Source: Rudaea sp. 3F27F6 | Lineage (GTDB): Bacteria > Pseudomonadota > Gammaproteobacteria > Xanthomonadales > Rhodanobacteraceae | Direction: 5' to 3' | Assembly (NCBI RefSeq): GCF_005503555.1 | Contig: NZ_SCNG01000004.1 | Location: 62,001 to 126,000 of the forward strand | Length of the DNA: 64,000 bases | Part shown: one piece after another, positions 30,466 through 39,245 of the stretch | How the letters are laid out: every line of letters starts with the position of its first letter | Position numbering within the stretch: the stretch's first letter is position 1 | Made by a program: the position numbers and the translations under genes | The notes under the pieces: model-generated | What the model saw: only the letters and a program-made list of their open reading frames with translations | What the model was told of the DNA's origin: nothing | Database searches by the model: none

Positions 30466-31870
30466 GCTCTCGCGCTCGGTCGCGTTCCGCCTCGCGCTGA
30501 CCAGCGGCCTGCTCGTCGTCGGCGCGATCGTCGTCGTCAGCGTCGTCTTCTACTTCGGCACGGTCGGCATCGAGGCGCGGCGCATCGACCGCAAGATCGC
30601 GCTCATCGCCGACCGCTTCAGCGACTCGGCCAAGACGAATGCCCTCGCCGCTCTCGCCCAGCGCGTCGACCAGGCGCTGACCGACGGCATCGATTCGGAT
30701 ACCGAGATCTACTATCTCGCCGATGCCGACGGGCATCGGCTGACCGGCAACATCGCCGTCACCGACGCCGACACGCGCACGCTCGACAAGATCGTCAACC
30801 GCACCGTGGTGCGCGCCGGCCGCCCGTCGTTCGCGCGCCTGCTTATGCGCCGCCTGCCCGACGGCGCCCTGCTCATCATCGGCCGCGACATGGGCGACCT
30901 CAACGAGGTGCGCAATCTCGCCTGGCGCTCGATCATCACGGGCAGCCTGCTCGCGATCCTGCTCGCAATCGGCGGCAGCCTGCTGTTCCGGCGCCAGATC
31001 GAACGGCGCATCTTCGCCATCCGCCACACCGCCGCGGACATCGAAGCCGGCAATCTGAGCCGGCGCATTCCGCTTTCGGGCGACAGCGACGAGTTCACGC
31101 GTCTGGCGCAGGACATCAATCGCATGCTCGACCGCATCGAGCATCTGATGGACGGCGTACGCCACGTCTCCAACACCATCGCGCACAATCTGCGCACGCC
31201 ACTCGGCCGCATCCGCGGCCAGCTCGACGAAGCACTGCGCGGGCTGAGCACGGAATCGGGATTCGCCGCGGTCGGCGGCTCGGCGATCCGCCAGATCGAC
31301 GATCTGATCGTCGTGCTGGAAAAGCTCCTGCAGATCGCCGAGGCCGAATCGGGTACGCGCCGCCAGCCGTTCGAGCCGGTGTCGCTCAAGGACGTGATCG
31401 TCGACGTGGTCGAACTCTACGATGCCGCGGCGGAGTCCGAAGGCGCCACGCTGACCTGGCATGCGGACGAAGAAGCGATCGTGCTCGGCGACAGGGACCT
31501 GCTCGGCAGCGTGCTCGCCAACCTGCTCGACAACGCGCTCAAGTACGCCGGCAAGCCGGCGCACATCGAAGTGACCGCCGAAAGCACAGCCGATGCAGTC
31601 GTCCTCAGCGTCGGCGACGACGGCCCCGGCATTCCGGCCACGGAACGCACGCGCGTGCTCGAGCGTTTCTACCGCTCGCACCACGGCGAATCGGGCAGCG
31701 GCCTCGGCCTGTCGATCGTTGCCGCGATCGCCTACCTGCACGGCGCCAGCCTGCGCCTCGAAGACACCGCACCGGGCCTATGCGTGCGCCTGTCTTTTGC
31801 GCGCACCGAATCGGCAACCTTTCCGAATGGCAATGATTCGTCCATGTCGACGACAGGTGAGCGTATCTAA
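30458..31870 (+). CDS. Sensor histidine kinase (OmpR-type partner)
   Basis: A 470-residue membrane sensor. The first helix is at about 13-34, a periplasmic sensing domain at 35-155, the second helix at 158-178, HAMP at 178-230, and HisKA with H243 in IAHNLRTPLG. The ATP-binding domain holds NLLDNALKYA (N box), VGDDGPGIP (G1) and GSGLGLSIV (G2). The periplasmic part is small, as in metal-sensing kinases such as CusS. Cotranscribed with the preceding regulator; the signal is unknown. Confidence 0.92.
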   Translation: MIRLSRSVAFRLALTSGLLVVGAIVVVSVVFYFGTVGIEARRIDRKIALIADRFSDSAKTNALAALAQRVDQALTDGIDSDTEIYYLADADGHRLTGNIAVTDADTRTLDKIVNRTVVRAGRPSFARLLMRRLPDGALLIIGRDMGDLNEVRNLAWRSIITGSLLAILLAIGGSLLFRRQIERRIFAIRHTAADIEAGNLSRRIPLSGDSDEFTRLAQDINRMLDRIEHLMDGVRHVSNTIAHNLRTPLGRIRGQLDEALRGLSTESGFAAVGGSAIRQIDDLIVVLEKLLQIAEAESGTRRQPFEPVSLKDVIVDVVELYDAAAESEGATLTWHADEEAIVLGDRDLLGSVLANLLDNALKYAGKPAHIEVTAESTADAVVLSVGDDGPGIPATERTRVLERFYRSHHGESGSGLGLSIVAAIAYLHGASLRLEDTAPGLCVRLSFARTESATFPNGNDSSMSTTGERI

Positions 31871-31897
31871 AGTCCGGGCAAAAGCGGACTTTGGATC

Positions 31898-33070
31898 ATG
31901 CGCAATTCCTTATTCACCTGGCTCGCAACGGGAGCGATCGGCTCGCTCGCGTGCATACTCTGTGCCTGCGGCAGCGCCCACGATGCGCAGACCAAGACGG
32001 CCGGCGCACCCGCGGCGGCCGACGGCTGCGTCGTCCTGACGCCCGCGCAGGCCAAGCAGGTCGCCGTCCACGCCGCCGCGCTGCATGAGTTCGTCGCCCA
32101 TGTCGACGCAGTCGGCTACGTCGATTTCGATCAAGACGCGACCGTGCAGGTGTTCACGCCGTATCAGGGCCGCGTGCGCCAGGTTTTCGCCGCGCTCGGC
32201 GACAAGGTGAAGAAAGGCCAGCCGCTGTTTTCCGTGGACAGCCCCGATCTGGTCCAGGCGCAATCGAGCTTGATCACTGCGGCAGGCGTGCTCGCACTGA
32301 CCACGCGCACGCTCGAACGCGCCAAGCAGATGCTCGGCGTGCAGGCGAGCGCGCAGAAGGACGTCGAGCAGGCCACGTCCGATCAGCAGACCGCCGAAGG
32401 CAATTTCAAGGCCGCGCGCAATGCCCTGCGCATCTTCGGCAAGACCGATGCACAGATCGACGCCGTCGTCGCCTCGCGCAAGACCGACGGCGAGCTGGTC
32501 GTGGCGAGTCCATTCGACGGCGAGGTCACCGCGCGCAACGCCGCGGTCGGCCTGCTGCTGCAACCAGGCAGCGCGCCCGCGCCATTCACGATTTCGCGCA
32601 CGTCGGTCGTCTGGCTCACTGCGAACGCGCAGGAAACCGATCTGCCCGCGCTGCGCGTCGGCCAAGCGGTGACCGCGCGCGTCAATGCGTTTCGCGATCG
32701 CGCTTTCGAGGGCAAGGTCGCCGCGATCGGCGCGTCGCTCGACCCGAACACGCACCGCGCCTCGGTACGCGTGCAGATCGACAACCCGCAGAACGAACTG
32801 CGCCCGCAGATGCTTGCGACCTTCGTTATCCGCACGGGCGAGCCGCTGCAGGCGGTCGCGGTGCCGTCGGCGGGCCTCGTGCGCGAAGGCGACGGCACGA
32901 TGACCGTATTCGTCACCGAGGACGGCAAGCGCTTCAGCCGGCGCGCGGTCGTGCTCGGCATGGACGACGGCAGCCTGCACCAGGTGATCTCGGGCCTAGC
33001 ACCGGGCGAAAAGGTCGCGAGCGAAGGTGCGCTGTTCGTCAGCAATGCGCTGGCGGTGCAGACGCGGTGA
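31898..33070 (+). CDS. RND efflux periplasmic adaptor lipoprotein (CzcB/HlyD type)
   Basis: A 390-residue membrane-fusion protein. Lipobox L21-C-A-C24; barrel-sandwich hybrid with GRVRQVFAALGDKVKKGQPLFSV near 86-110; a helical hairpin at about 115-190; second lipoyl half ELVVASPFDGEV; then beta-barrel and membrane-proximal domains (SVVWLTANAQETDLPAL). It links the inner-membrane pump to the outer-membrane channel. The TGA stop lies inside the first unit of the heptamer repeat array. Confidence 0.9.
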   Translation: MRNSLFTWLATGAIGSLACILCACGSAHDAQTKTAGAPAAADGCVVLTPAQAKQVAVHAAALHEFVAHVDAVGYVDFDQDATVQVFTPYQGRVRQVFAALGDKVKKGQPLFSVDSPDLVQAQSSLITAAGVLALTTRTLERAKQMLGVQASAQKDVEQATSDQQTAEGNFKAARNALRIFGKTDAQIDAVVASRKTDGELVVASPFDGEVTARNAAVGLLLQPGSAPAPFTISRTSVVWLTANAQETDLPALRVGQAVTARVNAFRDRAFEGKVAAIGASLDPNTHRASVRVQIDNPQNELRPQMLATFVIRTGEPLQAVAVPSAGLVREGDGTMTVFVTEDGKRFSRRAVVLGMDDGSLHQVISGLAPGEKVASEGALFVSNALAVQTR

Positions 33071-33267
33071 GCGGTGAGCGGTGAGCGGTGAGCGGTGAGC
33101 GGTGAGCGGTGAGCGGTGAGCGGTGAGCGGTGAGCGGTGAGCGGTGAGCGGTGAAAGCATTTGCATCGGCTGCTTCTTGTCAAGCTCTTTCCGCTGACCG
33201 CTCCCCGCTCCCCGCTCCCCGCTCCCCGCTCCCCGCTGCCCGCTGCCCGCTGCCCGCTCCCCGCTGA
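33064..33267. repeat. Facing heptamer repeat arrays
   Basis: Thirteen uninterrupted copies of GCGGTGA (33064-33154) are followed by a 36-bp spacer and then eleven CCGCTSM units at 33191-33267 (CCGCTCC and CCGCTGC, with CCGCTGA at both ends). The second array is roughly the complement of the first, so the two can fold on each other. The copy number is likely variable. It lies between the adaptor and pump genes, using the adaptor stop codon, and can influence expression of the pump. A short relative lies at 4839-4887. Confidence 0.9.
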
Positions 33268-33296
33268 CATATTCAGATTCTTACGGACGAACACAG

Positions 33297-36200
33297 GTGT
33301 TCAGAGGACTCATCGCATTCGCGCTCACACGCAGGCCGATCATTCTGCTCGGCCTCGTCGTCTTCGTCGTCGCCGGCCTGCTCGCATTCTCCAAGCTCAA
33401 TATCGAGGCGTATCCGAATCCGGCGCCGGTGATTCTCGAAATCACCGCGCAGGCGCCCGGCCTGTCGGCCGAGGAGATGGAGCGTTACTACACGCGGCCG
33501 ATGGAAGTCGGGCTGGCGACGACGCCGGGCGTTGAGAACATCCGCTCGACCTCGTTCTACGGCCTCTCGTTCGTGCGCGTCACATTCAAGTACGGCGTCG
33601 ATTACTACTTCGCCTACACCCAGGCCGCGCTGAGCTTGCAGCAGAACGTCAGCCTGCCGAACGCCGTGCAGCCGCAGATCCAGGCGTCGAGTCTGGTCGG
33701 CGAAATCCTGCGCTACCAGTTGAAAGCGCCGCCGCATTTCGGCCTGACCAATCTGCGCACGCTGCAGGACTGGACCGTGGAGCGGCGCCTGCTGACCGTA
33801 CCCGGCGTGCTCCAGGTCGTCACCTGGGGCGGGACGACCAAGGACTATGAAGTCAACGTCGATCCGGCCAAGCTGGAAAGCCGTGGCGTCACCCTGCCGC
33901 AGCTGATCACCGCGATCGGCAACGCCAATTCGAACGTCGGCGGGCGCACGGTCAACTTCGGCCAGCAGTCGATCAATATTCGCGGCGTCGGCCTGATCCG
34001 CGACGGCACGGACATCGGCAACATCGTGCTGTCGCAGACCAACGCCACGCCAGTACTGGTCAAAGACGTCGCCGAGGTGACGGTCGGCAATCTGCCGCGC
34101 CTCGGCAAGGCCGGACGCGATGACGAGAACGACGTCGTCACCGCGATCGTGGTGATGAACCGCACCCTGCAGACCAACGAAGTGCTCGCGCGGGTCAAGG
34201 CCGAGATCAACAAGATCAACCACGACGGCAGCCTGCCCCCGGGCGTGCACCTTGATCCGTTCTACGATCGCTCGACCCTGGTCAACACGACCACGCACAC
34301 GGTCGTGCACAACCTGATCTTCGGCTGCCTGCTGGTGTTCTTGATCCAGTGGATCTTCCTCGGCGACCTGCGCAGCGCGATCATCGTCAGCGCCAACATT
34401 CCGGTCGCGCTGTTCTTCAGCATCATCGTCCTCGTCGCGATGGGCGACTCGGCCAACCTGCTCTCGGTCGGCGCGGTCGATTTCGGCATCATCGTCGACT
34501 CGGCCGTGATCCTGGTCGAGAACATCTTCCGCAACTTCCAGCGCGCCGAGCACGAGCAGCGCGAGATGCTCGAAGTGCACAACGCGTCGACGACCGAAGT
34601 GCATCTGCGCAGCAAGGCCAGCGGCTGGACCGACCGCATGCGCCTGCTGCTGCTCAGCGCAAGCCAGGTCGATCGCGCCGTGCTGTTCTCCTCGGCGATC
34701 ACGGTCGCCGCATTCACTCCGCTGTTCACCATGCAGGGTGTCGAAGGCCAGATCTTCAGCCCGATGGCGCGCACCTATGCCTATGCGCTGACCGGCGCGC
34801 TGCTCGCGACCTTCACGATCACGCCGGTGCTCGCTTCCTTGCTGCTGCCGGCGCACATCGACGAAACCGAAACCCTCCTCGTGCGCCATATCCGCAGGCT
34901 GTACACGCCGCTGCTGCAATGGGCGCTCGCACGGCGCCGCATCACCGTGGCGATCGGCGTCGCCTTCCTCGCCGTCGCCGCGCTGCTGTTGCCGCGCATC
35001 GGCACCGAGTTCCTGCCGGCGCTCGAAGAAGGCAATCTGTGGATCCGCGCGACGATGCCGACGACCATTTCGCTCGATGCGGGCATGGAGAAGGTCGATC
35101 GCGTGCGCCGCATCCTCAAGTCGCATCCGGAAGTGCTCACCGTCGTCTCGCAGCACGGCCGCCCGGACGACGGCAGCGACGCGTCGGGCTTCTACAACGC
35201 CGAGTTCTTCGTCCCGCTCAAGCCGTTCAACCAATGGCCGAGCGGCTATACCAAGGACAAGCTCATCGAAGATCTGCAGAAGGAATTTTCCGACGAGTTC
35301 GCCGGCATCGAATTCAATTTCTCGCAGTACATCCAGGACAACGTCGAGGAAGGCCTGTCGGGCGTCAAAGGCGCGAATTCGGTGAAGATCGTCGGCCCCG
35401 ATCTCGCCAAGCTCGAAACCCTCGCCGACCAGGTGCTGCACGAGATGAACCAGGTCAAGGGCGTGACCGACCTCGGCGTGTTCCGCGTGCTCGGCCAGCC
35501 CAACCTCAACATCACCGTCGATCGTGCCAAGGCCGCGCGCTACGGACTCAATACCGGCGACGTCAATGCCGTCGTACAGGCCGCGGGTGCCGGCACGACG
35601 GCGACGACTGTGCTCGAAGACGACCGCCAGTTCGCGCTCAACGTGCGTCTCGCCCCGGCCTACCGCTCCGATCTCGAAGCGATCCGGCGCATCAAGGTCG
35701 GCTACGTCAGCGCGAGCGGCGCGGCCGCATACATTCCGCTGAGCGAGGTGGCGAACATCTCTCTCGATACCGGCGCGTCGTACATCTATCACGAGCGCAA
35801 CCAGCGCTATATCCCGGTCAAGTTCAGCGTGCGCGGACGCGACCTCGGCGGCACTGTCGCCGAAGCGCAGGAACGCATCGCGAAGAACGTCGAACTGCCG
35901 CCGGGCTACCGCATCGACTGGGCCGGCGAGTTCGAGGAACTGCAGCAGGCCAAGGACCGCATGGCCGTGATCCTGCCGATCACGCTCGGCATCATCCTCG
36001 TCCTGCTCTATATCCTGTTCGGCTCGCTGCGCGACAGCCTGCTTTCGCTCGCGGCGATTCCGTTCTCGATCGCCGGCGGCATCATCGCGCTGTACGTGTC
36101 GGGCCAGGTGATGAGCGTTTCGGCAGCGATCGGTTTCGTTTCGCTGTTCGGCGTCTCGGTGATGAACGGCATCCTCATCATCACGTACTTCAACCATCTC

Positions 36201-36485
36201 GTCGTCGAAGGCCACGAGCCGCTCGAAGCGATGCTGCTCGCCGCCGAGCAGCGCATGCGCCCGCTGCTGATGACCGCGTTCTCCGCCTGCATCGGCCTGC
36301 TGCCCGCAGCCATATCGACCGGCATCGGCAGCCAGGTGCAGCGCCCGCTCGCCACGGTCGTGGTCGGCGGCATGCTGCTCGGCCCGATCATGCTGCTCGT
36401 CGTCGCGCCGGCGCTGCAGGTGATGGCGATGGGGCGTTCGCGCGGCGCCGTAGCAAAACCGTCCGCACTGGAGCGCGCACCATGA
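33297..36485 (+). CDS. RND efflux pump, inner-membrane permease (CzcA/HME-like)
   Basis: A 1062-residue RND transporter with twelve membrane helices and two large periplasmic loops. Helix 4 carries DFGIIVDSAVIL, the acidic proton-relay motif typical of heavy-metal-efflux (CzcA/CusA) members (DFGxxVD). The start is GTG at 33297, 30 bp past the heptamer array, with no strong ribosome-binding site. It overlaps the outer-membrane component by 4 bp. Metal export is likely from the family and the regulator context, but organic substrates cannot be excluded. Confidence 0.88.
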   Translation: MFRGLIAFALTRRPIILLGLVVFVVAGLLAFSKLNIEAYPNPAPVILEITAQAPGLSAEEMERYYTRPMEVGLATTPGVENIRSTSFYGLSFVRVTFKYGVDYYFAYTQAALSLQQNVSLPNAVQPQIQASSLVGEILRYQLKAPPHFGLTNLRTLQDWTVERRLLTVPGVLQVVTWGGTTKDYEVNVDPAKLESRGVTLPQLITAIGNANSNVGGRTVNFGQQSINIRGVGLIRDGTDIGNIVLSQTNATPVLVKDVAEVTVGNLPRLGKAGRDDENDVVTAIVVMNRTLQTNEVLARVKAEINKINHDGSLPPGVHLDPFYDRSTLVNTTTHTVVHNLIFGCLLVFLIQWIFLGDLRSAIIVSANIPVALFFSIIVLVAMGDSANLLSVGAVDFGIIVDSAVILVENIFRNFQRAEHEQREMLEVHNASTTEVHLRSKASGWTDRMRLLLLSASQVDRAVLFSSAITVAAFTPLFTMQGVEGQIFSPMARTYAYALTGALLATFTITPVLASLLLPAHIDETETLLVRHIRRLYTPLLQWALARRRITVAIGVAFLAVAALLLPRIGTEFLPALEEGNLWIRATMPTTISLDAGMEKVDRVRRILKSHPEVLTVVSQHGRPDDGSDASGFYNAEFFVPLKPFNQWPSGYTKDKLIEDLQKEFSDEFAGIEFNFSQYIQDNVEEGLSGVKGANSVKIVGPDLAKLETLADQVLHEMNQVKGVTDLGVFRVLGQPNLNITVDRAKAARYGLNTGDVNAVVQAAGAGTTATTVLEDDRQFALNVRLAPAYRSDLEAIRRIKVGYVSASGAAAYIPLSEVANISLDTGASYIYHERNQRYIPVKFSVRGRDLGGTVAEAQERIAKNVELPPGYRIDWAGEFEELQQAKDRMAVILPITLGIILVLLYILFGSLRDSLLSLAAIPFSIAGGIIALYVSGQVMSVSAAIGFVSLFGVSVMNGILIITYFNHLVVEGHEPLEAMLLAAEQRMRPLLMTAFSACIGLLPAAISTGIGSQVQRPLATVVVGGMLLGPIMLLVVAPALQVMAMGRSRGAVAKPSALERAP

Positions 36486-37993
36486 TGCCGTGGAAAAACG
36501 CAGCGCTGCGCGAAGACGCAAAGAGTGTTCTCGCCCGCGCCTATGCGCGTTCGCGCGAAAGTCTGCTGTGCTGCACGCTCGCCGCGATCGCCGGCTGCGC
36601 CGCCGGACCCGACTACCGTCGGCCGGAGCTGCATACGCCGCAGCGGGTCACGCGCGAAACCCTGACCGAAACCGTCGCCTCGCAGGGTGCGCAAGGCAAC
36701 GCGCAGCACTTCGATGCGGAAGCGACGATCGCGCGCGAATGGTGGTCGGCGTTCGGCTCGCCCACGCTCGATGCCCTGATCAAAGAAGCGTTCGAGCACA
36801 ATCCGAATATCGACGCCGCGGCCGCAGCCCTGCGCGCGGCGCAGGAGAACGTTGCCGCCCAGCGCAGCACGTTCTTCCCGAGCGCGCAGCTCAATTACTC
36901 GCCGAGCCGCCAGCAGAATGCGGTCGGCACGATCTCGCCGACGCTGACCTCGGGCGCGCCGCAATACACTCTGCACACCGCACAGTTGTCGATCGCCTAC
37001 GTGCCGGATGTGTTCGGCCTCAACCGGCGCACGGTCGAATCGCTCGCGGCGCAGGAAGACCAGCAGCGCTACGAACTCGACGCCGTCTATCTCACCCTGG
37101 CTTCGAATGTCGTCGCCGCGAGCGTGCAGGAAGCCTCGCTGCGCGCGCAGGTCGACGCGACCAACGAGATCATCGCGGCCGAGACCAAGGCGCTCGAACT
37201 GCTGCGCTTCCAGGCCAAGGCCGGTTATGCCAACGGCCTCGATGTCGCCGCGCAGGACAGCGCGCTCGCCGCGGTGCAGGCAAGCCTGCCGCCGCTGCAG
37301 AAGCAGCTCGAACAGACGCGCGACCTGATCGCGATACTCGCCGGAAAATATCCCGCCGAGGCCGGCGCGGACCGCTTCGATCTCGATGAGCTGCGGCTGC
37401 CTTCGACCCTGCCGCCGGCACTGCCCGCGCAAATCGTCGAGCGTCGTCCCGACGTGCGCGCGGCCGAGGCGCAGGTGCGCAGTGCGAGCGCGCAGGTCGG
37501 CGTCGCCGTCGCCAATCGCCTGCCGCAGTTTTCCCTGAGCGCCAACTACGGCGGCAGCTCCGAGAAATTCACCAAGATGTTCTCCGACCACAACGTGTTC
37601 TGGGCCGTCGTCGGCAGCGCCACCCAGACCGTGTTCGACTTCGGCGCGCTCAAGCACAAGCAGAAATCTGCCGAAGCCGCGCTCGACCAGGCCGCGGCGC
37701 AATATCGCGGCGTCGTGCTCAGCGCATTCCAGAACGTCGCCGACGCGCTCTATGCGCTCGATGCGGATGCCAAGGCGCTCGCGGCCGCGGAACGCGCCGA
37801 GGCGAGCGCAAAGAAAACACTTGACCTCACGCGCAAGCAACTCGACGCCGGCTTCATCAACGCCATCGCGCTGCTCGGCGCGCAGCAGTCGTACCAGCAG
37901 GCGCGGATCGCGCTGATCCAAGCGCGCGCCGCACGTCTCAACGATACGGCGGCGCTGTTCCAGGCACTCGGCGGAAGCTGGCTCGACAAGTAG
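36482..37993 (+). CDS. Outer-membrane efflux lipoprotein, NodT/TolC family
   Basis: A 503-residue outer-membrane factor. Lipobox I36-A-G-C39 after an unusually long N-terminal segment (an internal start may be used). Two TolC-type repeats of coiled helices follow, with FGSPTLDALI and IVERRPDVRAAEAQV at the starts and the conserved VFDFG motif near 375. It overlaps the pump stop codon (ATGA). Completes the tripartite efflux system. Confidence 0.9.
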   Translation: MMPWKNAALREDAKSVLARAYARSRESLLCCTLAAIAGCAAGPDYRRPELHTPQRVTRETLTETVASQGAQGNAQHFDAEATIAREWWSAFGSPTLDALIKEAFEHNPNIDAAAAALRAAQENVAAQRSTFFPSAQLNYSPSRQQNAVGTISPTLTSGAPQYTLHTAQLSIAYVPDVFGLNRRTVESLAAQEDQQRYELDAVYLTLASNVVAASVQEASLRAQVDATNEIIAAETKALELLRFQAKAGYANGLDVAAQDSALAAVQASLPPLQKQLEQTRDLIAILAGKYPAEAGADRFDLDELRLPSTLPPALPAQIVERRPDVRAAEAQVRSASAQVGVAVANRLPQFSLSANYGGSSEKFTKMFSDHNVFWAVVGSATQTVFDFGALKHKQKSAEAALDQAAAQYRGVVLSAFQNVADALYALDADAKALAAAERAEASAKKTLDLTRKQLDAGFINAIALLGAQQSYQQARIALIQARAARLNDTAALFQALGGSWLDK

Positions 37994-38140
37994 CTCGGGC
38001 GCGCGCACCCCGCTCGGCTTTGCAACGAAGATTCGGTGGCGCAGGCGCTTCGTGCCTCGCGCGGTGCTCACCGAATTCCGATACGGAATCGCTTAGCGTT
38101 GCGCGCGCCCGAGGCCGGAATTCCATTTCCGCGCCGCGCA

Positions 38141-38797
38141 TCAGATCAATAAATCTTCGTAGAACGCGCCGAATGATTTGCTCGGATGAGCGATCTGGAT
38201 TTCGAGTATCCACACGCCCGGTGTCGGAATGCCGTCGAACTTGCCGAGATCCCCGGCCTTGTAAATCGAATGCGGGAAGTCGCTGACGCGATGGCCCTGG
38301 ATATCGAGATTGAGCACCCAGCCCATTTCTTTGGCGCGGCGATCGGCGTAGTCGTACAACGCGGGGCCGGTGAGCTTGTCATCGCGCCACACACGACTCA
38401 CGTCCTCGAACAAGGTCTTGGCCGCTACGGCACAAGCGGCCTTTTCCGGATCGCCGCCGGTCGTGTACGTCGCGCCGACGTCGCCTTCGTGTCCGCCAAA
38501 CACCGGACCGATGTCGATGAAGAAGATGTCGTCGTCGCCGAGTTCGACATCGCCTTCGGATTGCTCGTTGAATTTCTTCGTCGTGTTCGTGCCGAAACGA
38601 ATATGCAGTGGATGCCAAATCCGTTCCATGCCGAGATCGTCGAGAATCTTGCGGCCGAGCGCGGTCGCTTCGGATTCACGCATGCCCGGCTTGAACGCCG
38701 CGACCATCTGTTCGACGCCGCGCCAGGATTGTTTGCTCGCGTAGCGCATCGCTTCGAGATCGAAGGCGGCGCCGACGGCTTCTTTCGCATACTGCAT
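38141..38797 (-). CDS. M24-family metallopeptidase-like (pita-bread fold)
   Basis: A 218-residue protein with the M24 catalytic fold: FFIDIGPV (Asp), GDVGATYT (Asp), GHRVSDFP (His), ILEIQI (Glu) and FYEDLL (Glu) give the five metal ligands in order. No separate N-terminal domain is present, so it resembles short Xaa-Pro-like or creatinase-like members. The role is unknown; it stands alone, convergent with the efflux operon. Confidence 0.85.
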   Translation of the reverse strand: MQYAKEAVGAAFDLEAMRYASKQSWRGVEQMVAAFKPGMRESEATALGRKILDDLGMERIWHPLHIRFGTNTTKKFNEQSEGDVELGDDDIFFIDIGPVFGGHEGDVGATYTTGGDPEKAACAVAAKTLFEDVSRVWRDDKLTGPALYDYADRRAKEMGWVLNLDIQGHRVSDFPHSIYKAGDLGKFDGIPTPGVWILEIQIAHPSKSFGAFYEDLLI

Positions 38798-39245
38798 AAA
38801 TTTCCCTCAAGTGGATGGACATGTGGCGCCTCGTTGCACGGCGCCGAAGGTCCGGGTCATCGACGGCGCTCGGCATGGGCCGGCGCAGGGCGTCGATTGC
38901 GATTCTGCGTATAAAGCGGGAATGAAGTTAGCGAGTTGGGGCGATGGGCATTCCAAATCCTCCGAGAACGGAGGGCGCCCTTGCCTTGATGATCGAAAGC
39001 GAGCGTGGCGGATAAGATCCGTCGCAGCACCCCTCGTTCTCGATTGTGCGATGACTTGCATTCACACACTGGGACGCCATCCAATCGATGGCGCACGAAG
39101 AGTCTTCCCGATGCACCGCCTTCGTGTCAACACCTTGTCCGCGAGCCCGATCGAATCGCCACGATGCGCGCCGCGCCGAAGCGAATGATCAAAGATTCTC
39201 GCCGCTGAACTCGCTACGAGCGATCAGCGCAACACTCGCCGCCCG
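38798..39245. other. Intergenic stretch, nothing recognised
   Basis: No gene, repeat or RNA that I can support. Short frames here have no ribosome-binding site and no protein-like composition. Confidence 0.4.

Noticed and set aside
33064-33267. Heptamer array as a possible CRISPR
   Set aside because: Units are 7 bp without spacers, and no cas genes are present.
33273-36521. Very long minus-strand frame opposite the RND pump gene
   Set aside because: It is the codon-position shadow of a high-GC gene: low-complexity Arg/Asp/Ala-rich translation, no domain, no ribosome-binding site.
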